Shown: in pieces, positions 31,890 through 43,628 of the stretch | Layout: the number at the start of each line of letters is the position of its first letter | How positions within the stretch are numbered: the stretch's first letter is position 1 | Assembly: GCA_039545355.1 (NCBI GenBank) | Contig: BCJJ01000003.1 | Span: forward strand, 620,001 to 684,000 | DNA: 64,000 bases | Source: Trichosporon coremiiforme | Taxonomy: Eukaryota > Basidiomycota > Tremellomycetes > Trichosporonales > Trichosporonaceae | Reading direction: 5' to 3' | Made by a program: the position numbers and the translations under genes | Notes under the pieces: generated by a model | Database searches by the model: none | Told to the model about the DNA's origin: nothing | What the model saw: the letters and a program-made list of their open reading frames with translations, nothing else

Positions 31890-34850
31890 CTATTTGAGCA
31901 GCTTTGCGACAGCCTCAACCGCCGCAGCCGCATCGGGGACCTTGCCCGCAAGCCACGCCTCGGCTTTGTCGATCATGAGTTCCCAGACGTCTGCGTCGTC
32001 GGCGAGCTTGACGCGGAAGTACGCAATTGCGAGCGCGGTGGTGAGCGCGTCGTCCACGGCGGCGAGCTGAGGCGCGACGCTGGCTGCGTCCTCGACAGAG
32101 ACGCCGACAATGCGCTCCAGGCCTGCCGTCCAGCCCCACGAGCCGTCGAAACGCTGCAGAGCCGTGAGCTCCTCGAGCGGCGAAGAGGAAGACACAGACA
32201 CCTGGGCCTCCACGGCGTCCTCGGCTTGCGGCGCCGCACCGAAGCCACCGAAGCCGCCGAAGGACTTAGCGGTGGGAGCAGCAGCGGCGACAGGCGTAGA
32301 GGGCTCAGCGCCGAAGAGAGTGGGGGAGGCGCCAATAGGCTGCGGAGCCAGGGCGGCCGTAGGCAGAGGGGGCGCAGCGCCGAACAGCGAGGTATGGGCT
32401 TCGGAGGACGCACGCCTGCCAAACAGTCCGCCGCCATTGCGGCCGCCGAACAAGCCACCACCGCCAGCGGGAGGGGGAGGGGGAGGAGGAGCAGGAGCTC
32501 CAGATGGACGGGGAGCGGGCTTGGACGCGAATAGCGAGTTGCTGAAGAGGCCGCCGCCGGACGACGAGCCGCCGAAACCACCACAGACAGGCTGGGACTG
32601 GGCGGGCATCTCGTAGCCACGAGTGCAAATAGCGTCAACGGCAGAGGGTGAGAAGCTGGAAGCCCGTGCGGGCGCGGGAGGGGGGGGAGGGGCACTACGG
32701 GTGGACAGCTTGGAACGGAAGCTCATGCCTCCGAACCCGAAAGCCTTGCTACTCTTGGCCTTCTTGACGCCCCTAGAGGCGGCGCCTCGGCCGGTAGAGC
32801 CTAGAGGGTAGTCCCCGCTGTAGACGTTGTGAGTCGAGCCCGCCTTGAACTCGGTTCCGTCGGGCATCTTCTCGATGGCAACGAAGGAGCACCACTTGTT
32901 TGCGACCTGGTAGCGCACACCGAGATGGACTGCTTCGCGCTGGGTGATCTTGTCCCAGAGTGGGCCGAAGCGTGCGGCGCCGGTCTTGCCGTCGTCGTTG
33001 GGTGCGTGGGAGATGAAGCCGCGCCCTTCCTCGAGCTCGCGGCACTCTTTGCGCGCCGCGAGCTGGTGCAGCGTCGTGCCACGCCCGACATCGGTGACCG
33101 GGATCTCGAGGCGGAGCTCGCCGTACTTGCTGGGTGCCGTGAGGGCGACCGACTTGATCGTCTTGTGCGGCGCGGTCTCGTTCAGGAGCACGTAGACCGT
33201 CGAGCGGCTGCCGGGGAACAGGGGCGGGATCGTGCTGGGCGTTTGGAGGTAGGGCTGCTGCACGAACTTCGGCAGCGGCTTGACCTCGGGCGGAGGCGCG
33301 TCGTCGATTTTGGCGCACTTGTCAAACAGCGAAATGGGCGCCTTCTCGGGCTCCTCGGTCTTCTCATTCTCCGACTCAACAATGGTAGACGCGGCATCGA
33401 CAAGTTCAAAGTCGTCCGACTCGCCGCCATCGCCCTCGTAGTCGATCTCGAGCTTGAAGTTGTTGATGTGGGGGAAGAGAGACGCCTTCAGCATGCGCAC
33501 GACCTTCTTGTCCATGTTTTCATTGTCGGCGACGAACTGCGCAAAGCCGTTGCCGGCGCGGGCAGCCCCCTCCACGAGCGACGTGCTGGCGCCAGATCCG
33601 ATGCCGAGAGAGAACAAGCGCATGTCAGCCTTGCCCTTCTCGCTCTGCGCGTTGATGATACGGAACACATCTTCCTCATCCCAGATCTCGCCGTCGGTCA
33701 GAAGGAACACCTCGAGGTTGTATCCGTGGTGCAGGCGCTGCTTGAATACCGCCTCGAGTGGGCGGTACATCTCTGTCCCGCCGTAGTCGGCGTTGAAGGT
33801 CGCGACATGCCGCATCGCCTCGTCGACAGCCTTCTGGTCGTACAAGCGCGACTTGGGCCAAAGGAAGGAGAAGCGGGAGCCGAAGGAGCAGATGTTGAAT
33901 GCGACGCCTTGCGGCAGCGACTTCAGGAAGATATTCAGCGCACGCTTGAGATCGGGGATGTTGCTCTGCATCGAGCCGGATCGGTCGCACACGAAGACAA
34001 TCTCGGGGGTCTCGGCGGGCAGGGCGAACTTGGGGACGAGCGAAGTCATGAGTGCGCGCTGGTTGGGGAGGGTGGCGTGGGTTTCGAGGAGAGCAGTCGG
34101 CTCGCCTGTCTTAGACGGGGTGATGACGATGACAAGGTCGGTGTCGAGGTACGCGTCTCTCCTGGCAAGTGTGGCCGATGCTCTGGAGAAGCTCGGCGCG
34201 GCGTCCTGGTCGGTGGAGACGTTACCGATGGAGACGTCGATGGGATGAGAGGGCGATTGGACCGTCTTGATCGTGATGCCTTCGGGAAGCTGGATGTCGA
34301 CGGTAGTCTCAAAGCCCGAGTTGTTGTTGTCAAAGTGAGACTCCTCAACCTCGGTGTCGCCGTAGCGGGGGTACAGCTCTGTGGGAAGAGTGAAGCGGAT
34401 GCCCTCGGTCTGAAGATCCTGCTTGAGCTCGCCGATGAACTCGACGTCGACCTGGAACGTCGACTTGGGCGGTATGTTGCCGATCTTGGTAGTGAAGACG
34501 TCGGCGGCCTCGAGTGACTGCTCCATCATGGCGGCCGCAAAGCCGGCATTCTTCGCAGCCTCGTACTCCTGCTTCGCTTCGTCGCGCTCCTTCACAACGC
34601 CCTCGATGACACGGTCGCTGACGGTCGCCTTGAAGCGCACGACCGACACGCCTTCGTACAGCGGGAAGACGTAGGTGGCCTCCTCGATCGTGTAGTTGTT
34701 CGCGTTCGAGAAGGTCTGCGTTAGCGTCGTGCGCGATGTCGTCGAGAGGATCGTCGAGTGCGCCTTGACGCTGACCTGCGGGAGATGGTGGGGCACAGTC
34801 TCAAAGGCGTAGAAGCACGCGACGTTCATGGTTGGCCTGCCGAACGTCAT
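31890..34850 (-). CDS. VIT and von Willebrand A domain protein
   Basis: Single exon, 986 aa. Residues ~10-140 form a VIT domain (inter-alpha-trypsin inhibitor type; SNANNYTIEEATYVFPLYEG). Residues ~275-450 form a vWA domain with a complete MIDAS motif, DRSGSMQ (D-x-S-x-S), followed by the TDGEIWDEE segment. A long Pro/Gly/Ala-rich linker (PPPPPPPAGGGGLFGG, ~750-880) precedes a C-terminal domain, LTALQRFDGSWGWTAGLERI, of the kind found at the ends of VIT-vWA proteins and vault PARP. There is no signal peptide, so it is likely intracellular; fungal members have no settled function. The ATG at 34850 is used; a second ATG seven codons later is possible. The gene is intronless in an intron-rich genome. 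Confidence 0.92.
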   Translation of the reverse strand: MTFGRPTMNVACFYAFETVPHHLPQVSVKAHSTILSTTSRTTLTQTFSNANNYTIEEATYVFPLYEGVSVVRFKATVSDRVIEGVVKERDEAKQEYEAAKNAGFAAAMMEQSLEAADVFTTKIGNIPPKSTFQVDVEFIGELKQDLQTEGIRFTLPTELYPRYGDTEVEESHFDNNNSGFETTVDIQLPEGITIKTVQSPSHPIDVSIGNVSTDQDAAPSFSRASATLARRDAYLDTDLVIVITPSKTGEPTALLETHATLPNQRALMTSLVPKFALPAETPEIVFVCDRSGSMQSNIPDLKRALNIFLKSLPQGVAFNICSFGSRFSFLWPKSRLYDQKAVDEAMRHVATFNADYGGTEMYRPLEAVFKQRLHHGYNLEVFLLTDGEIWDEEDVFRIINAQSEKGKADMRLFSLGIGSGASTSLVEGAARAGNGFAQFVADNENMDKKVVRMLKASLFPHINNFKLEIDYEGDGGESDDFELVDAASTIVESENEKTEEPEKAPISLFDKCAKIDDAPPPEVKPLPKFVQQPYLQTPSTIPPLFPGSRSTVYVLLNETAPHKTIKSVALTAPSKYGELRLEIPVTDVGRGTTLHQLAARKECRELEEGRGFISHAPNDDGKTGAARFGPLWDKITQREAVHLGVRYQVANKWCSFVAIEKMPDGTEFKAGSTHNVYSGDYPLGSTGRGAASRGVKKAKSSKAFGFGGMSFRSKLSTRSAPPPPPAPARASSFSPSAVDAICTRGYEMPAQSQPVCGGFGGSSSGGGLFSNSLFASKPAPRPSGAPAPPPPPPPAGGGGLFGGRNGGGLFGRRASSEAHTSLFGAAPPLPTAALAPQPIGASPTLFGAEPSTPVAAAAPTAKSFGGFGGFGAAPQAEDAVEAQVSVSSSSPLEELTALQRFDGSWGWTAGLERIVGVSVEDAASVAPQLAAVDDALTTALAIAYFRVKLADDADVWELMIDKAEAWLAGKVPDAAAAVEAVAKLLK

Positions 34851-35843
34851 GGTGAATGTTCGATGGGGAGATGGAGGGAGGACGAGGTGGCGAGAGGAAT
34901 GCCGGGCTTATAACTTGGCATGCACCTTGGCGCTGGCTGCCGCGGGGCGGTACAGCTCTGCGCTGGGAGGTATGCACCTGCGGTGCAGATCAGATGATTA
35001 GATCGATTAGATAGCCTCTTCGGGCCCCAGGCACGCACTGGTGGTAGGGACGCGTACGGGCGCTACGGGCACAAACGGCCAGTCAGATTCGAACCCAAAC
35101 GCTGACCAAGCCCTTACTGTGCCCTGCGGCACACTCGTCGCCACCGCCCTACCAGACATGCACCTTTCTCATGTTGCTACGGCGGGCTCGCTCATGCTTG
35201 CCCGCAATAATCGCATCGGCGCGAATAGCGAGCCACTGACGTGCACGTACCGCCACTGCAGACTGCGGAGCAACCACCGCACCGCGATAGAGTTTTGAGC
35301 GAATTTGGGTGGCGAGTGGAACTTGTCTACAGATCCAGAAGCATAGGCCCGAGCGCGGGTCTGTCCACTGGGTCTCGACTCGCTCCTGTATCGGATCCGG
35401 TATGCTCTGCAGCCTTGAGCAGAGAGAGCAGAGAGTCAATCGATCGAAAATACCGCGTTTGCGGCTGACAGCCCGCACGCAAAGCTGTGCAGAAGTGGTT
35501 ACAGTGACCGCATACCCGTGCTTTGCTTAGTCATCACGTGATGGAGCTGGAGCACCGGTCCGAACTGCCGGACATTGGGCCGGAGCTCGTAACGACCTGG
35601 ACTGGTTACTGACCACTAAGAGTCTTATCTCTGTCTGGTTCAATCTTTAGGCATGCATTAGCCGCGGACGCTGATGCCGCCCTGTTTATTCACTACAAAT
35701 AGTCGTACAACGTGTTGTGTGATCATGGAACTGTTCCAGACCAAAAGTGGATCGTATTAGTATAAGTTTGGTGGATGAGATTGCGGTGTGGCCATCTTCG
35801 CCGTGCGGGGTCACGAACTCGACGCTCGCTCGCTCTAGCTCAC
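34851..35843. other. Intergenic region
   Basis: About 990 nt. It contains the palindrome CATCACGTGATG (E-box core CACGTG) at 35532-35543. No gene or RNA recognised. Confidence 0.5.
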
Positions 35844-37458
35844 TTAGAGGGAGTAGCGGAAGTCGGGGTTCTGGATATCGGTCAAGTCATCGAACGCGTT
35901 CTCGTTCTTGACCGTCTGTCCAGCCTGCGCGGCCTCCTTCGCCTTGTTGCGGCGCACGAGGAGCCACCTCGTCGTGAGGCAGGTGATGATCCACATGCCG
36001 TCTGCTTTGTCAGCTCATACCATCATATCAGTTACTTACAGAGCGCCATGTGGATCTCGAGCGAGGTCAGGTATCGCGGCGCCCACTTTGACTGGAAGAT
36101 CTGGGGCGCGATCGCGTTGCCGCCCGCCCAGCCGATGTAGGTTACGGCGTACGTGATCGACTTCTTGGTCTGGCCGGCCGAGTTGCGAGATAGCATCAGG
36201 AAAACCGCAGGGTTCGCGGCCTGGAACACCTGCATGCAGTAGAAGGCGACGACGAGGCCGCCCTTCGTCGCGGGACTCGGCGCGACGCACAGCAGAACGA
36301 TGGACCCGACAATGTTCGGCACAGCGAAGCCGATCATGCAGTACAGCGTGTTGTGCGTCTTCTCGATCAGCGTGCTCATAACAAAGTACATGATGACGGT
36401 CATGGCCCCGAGCGGGATGTTGAGGAGCTGGGACTGGAGGACGTCGAATCCGAACGCCTTGTTGATGAGGAGCGACGCGAACGTGTTGATACCGCCGACG
36501 ACGAGCGTCTGCCATAACGCGAGGAAGAAGAGGAGGTAAGTGTACGGGTCCTTGACGGCCTCGACGGCCTGGTCCTTGCGGAACACCTTCTGCTTGATGC
36601 CCTGGTTGTTGATGCGCACGCGCTCAACATAGCGCACCTTCTCCTCGGGCGTCAGCCAGCGCGCCTGCGTCGGCGTGTCGGGCAGGAAGAGGAAGAGTGT
36701 CGCGCTGCAGCAGAAGGAGAAGAGCGAGATCGCAAGCGTCATCCACTGCCAGCCAGCCAGGCCGTGCGTCTTCTTGACGTGGTAGAAGCCGAATCCGAGC
36801 AGGCCGCCGACAACGTTGTTCAGGCCAAGCATCGCCTGCCACATTGCGCTGACGAACGGCTGCTCCTCCTTTCGGTACCACTGCACCGTAATCGACAGGA
36901 GGATGGGGCCGATCAGTGATTCGAACAGGCCGAGCAGGAAACGCAAGGCGAAGACAGCCTTCACGTTCAGGGAGAACGCGATGCCCATGAGCAGTGCGGA
37001 CCAGACGAGCGTGCCCGCGGACAGCAGCTTGGCGAGCGGCAGCTTGCGCACGCACTGGTTCGCCTGAAGAGTTAGCGTCCACGCTCACAAGCACCAGCGG
37101 TGAGGCCACTCACGATGGGCTCTCCGATGATGATACCGATCCAGAGGAAGGTCGACGTGAGAGCGTAGTCCTGACCCTTTGCGCCGACGTCGTCCTGCCA
37201 ACCCATGATAGAACTAGTGCCAAGGGTGCCCTTATCGATAGCCTGAAGGAAGTACGCGATACACATGAGGGGCAGGATGTGCTTGTGGATGCGCCTGCGC
37301 ATGGCTTTGTTCTCCTCTGGGGTGATGACGACCGAGCTATCGACGTAGTCGGCGGCGGCCTGGTCGGCGACGCGGTGGTGCGCCTCGTCGCCCTTGGCCT
37401 CGACGTCGTCGTACTCGAGGTGCTCGACGCTGTGCTTCTTCAGCTCTGGGGCCGCCAT
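35844..37458 (-). CDS. MFS transporter, Dal5/allantoate permease type
   Basis: Three exons: 37458-37114, 37063-36040 and 36001-35844; 508 aa. An N-terminal cytosolic segment of ~65 residues is followed by the anion:cation symporter pattern: MRRRIHKHILPLMCIAYFLQ, IDKGTLGTSSIMGWQDDVG, then LRFLLGLFESLIGPILLSIT and QWYRKEEQPFVSAMWQAMLG. Twelve membrane segments are expected. The family carries allantoate, ureidosuccinate, nicotinate, pantothenate, biotin-like anions or dipeptides; this group is often expanded in basidiomycetes, so the substrate cannot be named. Family certain. Confidence 0.92.
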
Positions 37459-38332
37459 ATCTTAGGAGGGGGATGTGGGCTCCGCAATGTTCTCAAGGTT
37501 CATCTTATATGTCCCCCTGGAGGGAGCCGGGCTCTCCACACCGCATTAGACTCGGCGAGATTGTGGGATAGAATGGCTGCCATGAACCAGCCGGCGCGGG
37601 GCACGAGGTACGAGGCGACGCCCACACTATTCATCACGCGTACCGTACCGCGTGTACCGAACGACTCAAGGGCAGGTAGGGCTGGATGATGCGGAACACA
37701 CGGCGGGACGCATATGTTGGTGGTGGGCGTTGCCCCGCATATAGCGCTTGGCTGTCTTTATCCGGAGCTGTTTGAAGGGAGGATTGCCAAATACGCTTAC
37801 CCCAGCGCATTGCCGGTCCGTTCCTGACGAGATCAGGTGAGGTGTCGAGGAATTCGACAGTCAGGCATCAGCCCAGCATTCACTGACCATATCCGCTATA
37901 TCCTGGCAGCATCGATGGGCAAGCGCCGGCAACCGGCCCGGCTGCCTACAGCGGGGTATCTTGACTCCTACCCAGCGGCCTGTGGGCGTGTGGGGCGACA
38001 CCGAATGCCATGTACTGATCGCAGATAAATTACGCGAGGAAATACGGCGTGTTTGAGGAAATAGCTCGCACGAGCACGGGGACGCCGCCCTTTGCCGCTC
38101 CCAAGCGAGACAAATCGAGACAGACAGGCTGTTGGTATCCACCGAGCTCTGCGTCATTCCCATTCAATCTGGACCGCGGTTCCAAGCATGGTGTTGATTC
38201 CAGTGCGAGCTGTAAGCATGAGCAGCGTGTGAGTCACCGCCACCATCTCGCCCAGCCCCGATCGTGTCAGTGTGCTCGTGTGAGTATTCGAAATACATGC
38301 AGTTCCACTATCCAAACTACCGTTACAATCTC
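37459..38332. other. Intergenic region
   Basis: About 870 nt between two same-strand genes. No coding, RNA or repeat signal recognised. Confidence 0.5.
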
Positions 38333-41300
38333 TCAGTCACGCCCGCTCGTGAGCGGGATCGCCTCGTAGTCGTCCACGACGATGGCGGGGTTGCTCGACC
38401 GGTGCAGGCCGAGGCGCTCGACGACACTGCCAACGCCGGGTACCGTGCGCAGCTTCTGCGCGAGGTTGTACGTCGCGCGGCGCGCATTCGTGACGAGCGC
38501 ATCGCGAGCCATGGCGAACTCCTCGAAACCGCGGGACGTGCCGCCTTTCTCCACAAACTCGCCCTCGGGGACCGAGTTCGCGGGCCGGCGCCACCACTTC
38601 AGGCTCAGCGAGGAGAGCACAACGCTGACGGACGAAAAGGCCATGGCCGCAGCCGCCATCATGGGGTGCAGGTGAAAGCCCCAGGGAAGGAGCGCGCCCA
38701 TCGCGAGCGGAATCATGCAGACGTTGTAGCAGCAGGCCCAAAGCAGGTTCGCCTTGATCTTGTTGTAGATCGCCTGACCGAGGTCGAGCGCGGCCACGAC
38801 GTCGAGCAGGTCCCCTCGCATCAGCACGACCTCGGCCGCCTCCATCGCGATGCTGGTTCCGGAGCCAAGAGCGATGCCCATGCTGCTGGCGACCAGGGCG
38901 GGAGAGTCGTTGATACCGTCTCCGACCATGGCTACGCCTCCTTGCCTTGCAAGGTCGCGCACGATCGTCGCCTTGCCCTTGGGCGAGACGCCGCCGTAGA
39001 CCTCGTCATCGTCGATGCCGACCTGGCGGGCAACGGCACGGGTGGTAGCCTCACTGTCACCGGACAGAAGCGTGACTTGCAGACCCATGGCGCGGAGAGC
39101 CTGGATAGCCTGCGCGGACGTCGGCTTCGGGGCGTCAGAGAGGGCAAGAGCCAAGACAGGGATGGCGACACCGCCGCGGATGATCGAAACGTAGGTGACA
39201 ACGTTGGCGGCGGCGGACTGGGCCTCCTCGAAGCGCTCTATGACCTGGGGCAGCGTAGCCTTCATCTCGCCCTCATTCTCGGCAAGGATGAACGACATCT
39301 TGCCCACGCGGACCTTGTCCTCGGTGCCGTGCTGCTTGACGGTGGCCTCGATGCCCTCACCCGGAATAGACTCGAAGGCGACGACATCACCTGACGGCGG
39401 CGGGAGGCCGGCCGCGTTCAGAGTCTCGCGACCGTAGGACGCGATGGCGACGGCGAGCGGGTGCTCGGAGCGGCTCTCAGCGAGGGCGATGAGGGCAAGC
39501 ACAGCATGGCGCTGGAGGGGCGCGGCTGCGGTGGTGAGGGAAAGGGCTTGCGTCGAGGTAAGACCGGTCTCGGACGTAGGCACGCCCGCGGGAGCCCAGC
39601 AGATCTCAGAAGCAGTCATCTTGCCCAGAGTCACGGTTCCGGTCTTGTCCAGGACGACGCGCTTGATGTCCCTCGCGGTCTCCAGAGCGCGGCCGCCCTT
39701 GATCAGGATACCGTTCTGGGCGCCAACGCCTGTTCCAACCATGACAGCCGTAGGGGTCGAGAGTCCGAGCGCGCAGGGGCAGGCGACGACGACGACAGAG
39801 ATGCACAGCTTGAGGCACACGCCAAACTTCGAGGCACCGGGGGCCTGGAATGCGGGAGGTAGGTTGTGCTTGAAGATGGAGATCGCGAGCCAGAGGAAGA
39901 ACGTGATAATGGCCAGCGAGATGACAATCGGGACAAAAATGCCAGCGACGCGGTCCGCGAACTGTTGGATGGGCGGCTTGGCAGTCTGGGCGTCCTCGAC
40001 AAGCTTGACGATGTGCGCAAGCGTCGTGTCCGAGCCAGCTCGGGTGACACGGAAAGTGACAGTGCCAAGACCGTTCACGGTGCCTCCGATGACCTGCGAT
40101 TCCACTGTCTTCGGCACGGTCAGGGACTCGCCCGTGACCATGGACTCGTCGACGGTCGTCGTACCGGAAACGACGACGCCATCAGCGGCAATCTTCTCTC
40201 CAGGAACGACCAGAACGACGTCGCCCACCTGCACGAGCTCGGTCGGGATCTTGCGGGTCTCGGCGCCGTCGTGATAGTTCTCCGGGTCGGTGAAGATGGT
40301 CGCGGACGAGGGCGACAGGGCCATCAGGTTAGTCAGCGCAGTCGATGTCTTGCCCTTCGCAAGGTTCTCGATGTAACGCCCCAAAGCTACGAAAGTGATC
40401 AGCATAGTTGACGTGTCGAAGAACGTCTGTGGGCGGTAGTCCTTGTCAGACGAGAACATGGCGAAGAACATTGAGAGAACCGAGTACGTGAAAGTAGCCG
40501 AGGTGCCGACGACGACCAGGACGTCCATGGTCGCGGATCCGTGCTTCAAGCTCTTCCAGGCGTTGATGTAGAAGATCCTGGCTAAGAATAGCTGGACCGG
40601 GATTGTCAGACAGAGGCACACGAGGTCGCCGAGGTAGATGCCCGTGAAAAGCTTCCACTTCGTCCATCCCATGAATGGAAGGTACATGTGCATCATGCCA
40701 ACGACGAAGTTGGGCACGGCAAAGATCGCAGACAGGATGAAGATGCGACGCCACCGTGCAATCTCGCGGTGCTTCCTAAGCGATGCGAGCTGCGAGTCGT
40801 TCTCGCTCGACGTGGGCAGGAACGATAGGTTCGGGAACTTCTCGGCGAGGTGGTCGACGACGGCGCGCAGGGAGGTGAGGGTCGGTGTGTGGATGAAGGA
40901 GAGGTGGTCGTAGGGCACCGGCAGCACGACGTCCGACACTCCGGGTAATGAAGCAGCCTCGCGGACGACGTCCGGAACGAGGGAGGGATTCGATAGTCTG
41001 CTCGTTAGCACTTATCGGGCTAATCAACACTCACCCATAGATAAGGAGATCCACAGCAGCCTCAGCACCCAGCTCGACGACCTCGGCATCGAAGCCAATG
41101 TCCTCTATCTCTTCCGCTATTCTGCCGTCGTTCCAATGCATCCCCTTGTCGTCAATGAAGTCGGGGTTGTACTCGACGACGGCGCGCTCCGCCAGCAGCG
41201 AGACTTGGACACTCTGGATACCCTCCATTCCCCTCATCTGTCCTTCGATCGCGGCAACACAGGCGCCGCACTTGATGTCAGCTTGAATGCGGTCTGCTTA

Positions 41301-41524
41301 CAAGCTCGTGTGAGACTCACAGTCATACCACCTATCCGAAGCTCGACGCGTTTCCGCTCGTCAGTCCCTGGACTAGACAACGCGACATGGCCGTCGGTGT
41401 CATTGTGCTCGTCGACTTTCGGTAGAGAGAGCATGTTGGTAATGGGAGAAAGCATGGAAGACGCCACCGAGGAGATGGACGACCCCCGGTTGCGATTCGG
41501 TTGCGGCGACTGGAGCAAGCTCAT
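38333..41524 (-). CDS. CCC2: Copper-transporting P1B-type ATPase
   Basis: Three exons: 41524-41321, 41270-41035 and 40997-38333; 1034 aa. Splicing of exons 1 and 2 creates the heavy-metal-binding motif GGMTCGACVAAIEGQM (GMTCxxC). A second HMA-like fold follows (LPGVSDVVLPVPYD...) but has lost its CxxC. The catalytic core is complete: VTGES actuator loop, ACPCALGLS in the metal-binding membrane helix, DKTGTVT phosphorylation site, SEHPLA and MVGDGINDSPAL. This is the Golgi Cu(I) pump that loads multicopper ferroxidases and laccases; in basidiomycete yeasts it is linked to iron uptake and melanin. Intron 1 ends in the unusual acceptor ...ATCAAG. Assignment to CCC2 rests on the CPC motif and overall layout. 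Confidence 0.95.
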
Positions 41525-42364
41525 CGTGTTGCGTGTTCAGTGTGCTTGGGCATGCAGGATCGCCTGAGTAAGCCTCTTGAGGCTCGGAGGCGTGTGAGAA
41601 TCGCGGATGGACTGGTGACAAGCCGGTGGGAGACCCTTTAGGGGTGCTTGGCGCGTCGAGAGCTGTGTTGGGTGGCGACAGCGCGGGGTAGAGCGAGTAG
41701 ACCGTCGAGATATAAGAGACGCACGACGAACCGGTGCTCGCTGTCGAGTATATGAACAGGATTAGACAGCAGGGTGGTCAGATGGCAAGAAGTGGTCGTG
41801 GCTAACCTAGTGTGCCCGCCCTTGTGCTCTTACGTAGCCGTCGGTTGCGCCGCCGCCGACCACCGATTTTCACTTTTAGCCCCGCAGCTACGCCTTCGGC
41901 CGACCAGGCACAATAAGCGCACATTACAACTCTGTCTACGCCCAGGACACCCAGAGGACCTTTCCGCTGTCCGTTGATAGTTGATAGTTACCATTACGAC
42001 GAGATCCAAGAATACATCGCCTCTCCATAGCAATTTAACGGAGGGGCAATGCATGCGATCACACTCTGGAACCGCTCACATGCAATGCTCCACAACGACA
42101 CCCGCTTCCGAATCAATACCTCGACAGTTCCCAAATCCTCGCTAACGCCCCTCAATTATCGAGTGCGTAAGGCTGTGAGGGTCCATTTAATCTGATAACC
42201 AAATTTTCGGCGAAAACGCAATCAGCTCGCCAAGGCCGGCCGACAGAAAATATCTCGCCCGCAATTCGCTCCTCGTTTGCGATGCGGGCGACGCGAGATG
42301 CGGATCAGGTTAATTCTGTACAGGGGAAAAAGATGCATCGGCTTGGCACTCGCATGCACGCTTC
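41525..42364. other. Intergenic region
   Basis: About 840 nt between the ATPase promoter and the 3' end of the phosphatase gene. No gene or RNA recognised. Confidence 0.5.
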
Positions 42365-43628
42365 TTACTTGCTCTGCAGCTGGTACTCGGTGTACCAGTT
42401 CAGGCCGAGCAGAGCTGGGCCGTCAGTCGTGGTTCTGGTTTGTCAGCGGCCGGAAATACTCACAGGGTTCCTTGAGGGTGTTGTGCTGGTAACCCAGAAC
42501 GGTCAACTGATTTCCGTCAGCGAACGCCCACCACGCATGTGCGAATGCGCGAATTACTCACACCTCCCGCATCGGCTGAGAAGTGGTAGCCGGCGGCAAT
42601 CGGGAAGTCACACCAGCGGGCAATGAACGACCGCGTGAAGTGTCCGTGCGAGAAGATGATGACGTCGGAGTGGTCCGCCTCCTCCGGAGAGTTTGCGTTG
42701 GCCTCGGCATCGGCGTGAATTTTGCGGATCTTAGCAATCACTCGGTCAACACGCGCGGTCATTTGCTCAGGCGTCTCGCCAGGGGTGTCGCCAGGAGGGC
42801 CACTGTCCGTGTCAGCTTGTTGTCCCTAATGCATGGAGCGCTCCAGTCGATGTCCGCAATCAAGTAGCCGTGAGTCTGCACATCGCAACGTTCTCGATAC
42901 CAGCTCACAAGCCGCCGAGTAGCAGACAGTGCAACGGAGTGCAGGATCGCTCTCCGCCGACGATTATCCGTCTGATCCTGTCCGTTTCCAACTGAACTGT
43001 CCGTGACTCACCCGTCCTTCCAGATCTCCCAGCCGGGCTGCTCCTTGCGGATGTCCTTGGTCAACATGCCCTCATACTTGCCGTAGTCCCACTCGGCAAC
43101 GTCCGGATCAATGACGATTGAGCATTTGGGGGGCGGGTGGTCACCGAACATGAGTTCCTCCGTGCGCTTGGCCCGCTGGCGCGGAGAGATGAGGATGTGT
43201 CGCACCTGAGCGGGGTCGATAAGCTCTGAAGGAGTCAGCAATATCCGTATAAGCTGTCCCCATACAGGGAGACAGAGAGGTAGCCGACGTTTCAGCTGTC
43301 CATCTGCCTATGCATTTGCCAATGAACTCACTGCCAGGACCAATGATGCGGTTTCCCATGTCCTTGACCATCCGCTCTCCGTTGGCCGTCAAGGGAAGGT
43401 CGGTGACACCAGTCTGGAGCCTGTTAGTTTCGCAGTTATCGACCGCATGGTAGCGTCAGTACATACATGGCGACCTAATCCGTCAGCGCTGTCTGTGTGT
43501 GCATGTGCGTAGCTTGTGACTCACCGTTAAGGGACCATTCTGTCTCGCCTGTTCAATGTCAATATCGAGCTCATATTGAGGAACCCACCATGGCGGATCA
43601 AGTACACTCTGGGCATGCGCCGTCCCAT
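42365..43628 (-). CDS. Histidine-phosphatase superfamily enzyme, SHB17-like
   Basis: Eight exons: 43628-43589, 43547-43524, 43474-43467 (8 nt), 43413-43332, 43225-43012, 42802-42562, 42506-42464 and 42414-42365; 233 aa. The catalytic motif RHGETEWS (phospho-accepting H13) is assembled across exons 1 and 2, and TGVTDLPLT follows the 8-nt exon. AEWDYGKYEGMLTKDI is the family YGxxEG-type segment, and FSHGHF carries the second catalytic histidine. The pattern closely follows yeast SHB17 (sedoheptulose-1,7-bisphosphatase): EWxYGxYEGML, WxIWxDG and HGH. A broad-specificity acid phosphatase is the main alternative. ATG 43628 is used; a second in-frame ATG (MPRV) at 43616 aligns better with the usual start and may be the real one. 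Confidence 0.88.

Noticed and set aside
32829..34517. 562-codon open frame on plus, antisense to the VIT/vWA gene
   Set aside because: It lies entirely opposite a well-supported domain protein, and its Arg/Leu/Val-rich composition is what GC-rich antisense reading gives.
38264..39394. 376-codon open frame on plus, antisense to the copper ATPase
   Set aside because: Shadow of the conserved ATPase core; no domain, no intron signals in its own frame.
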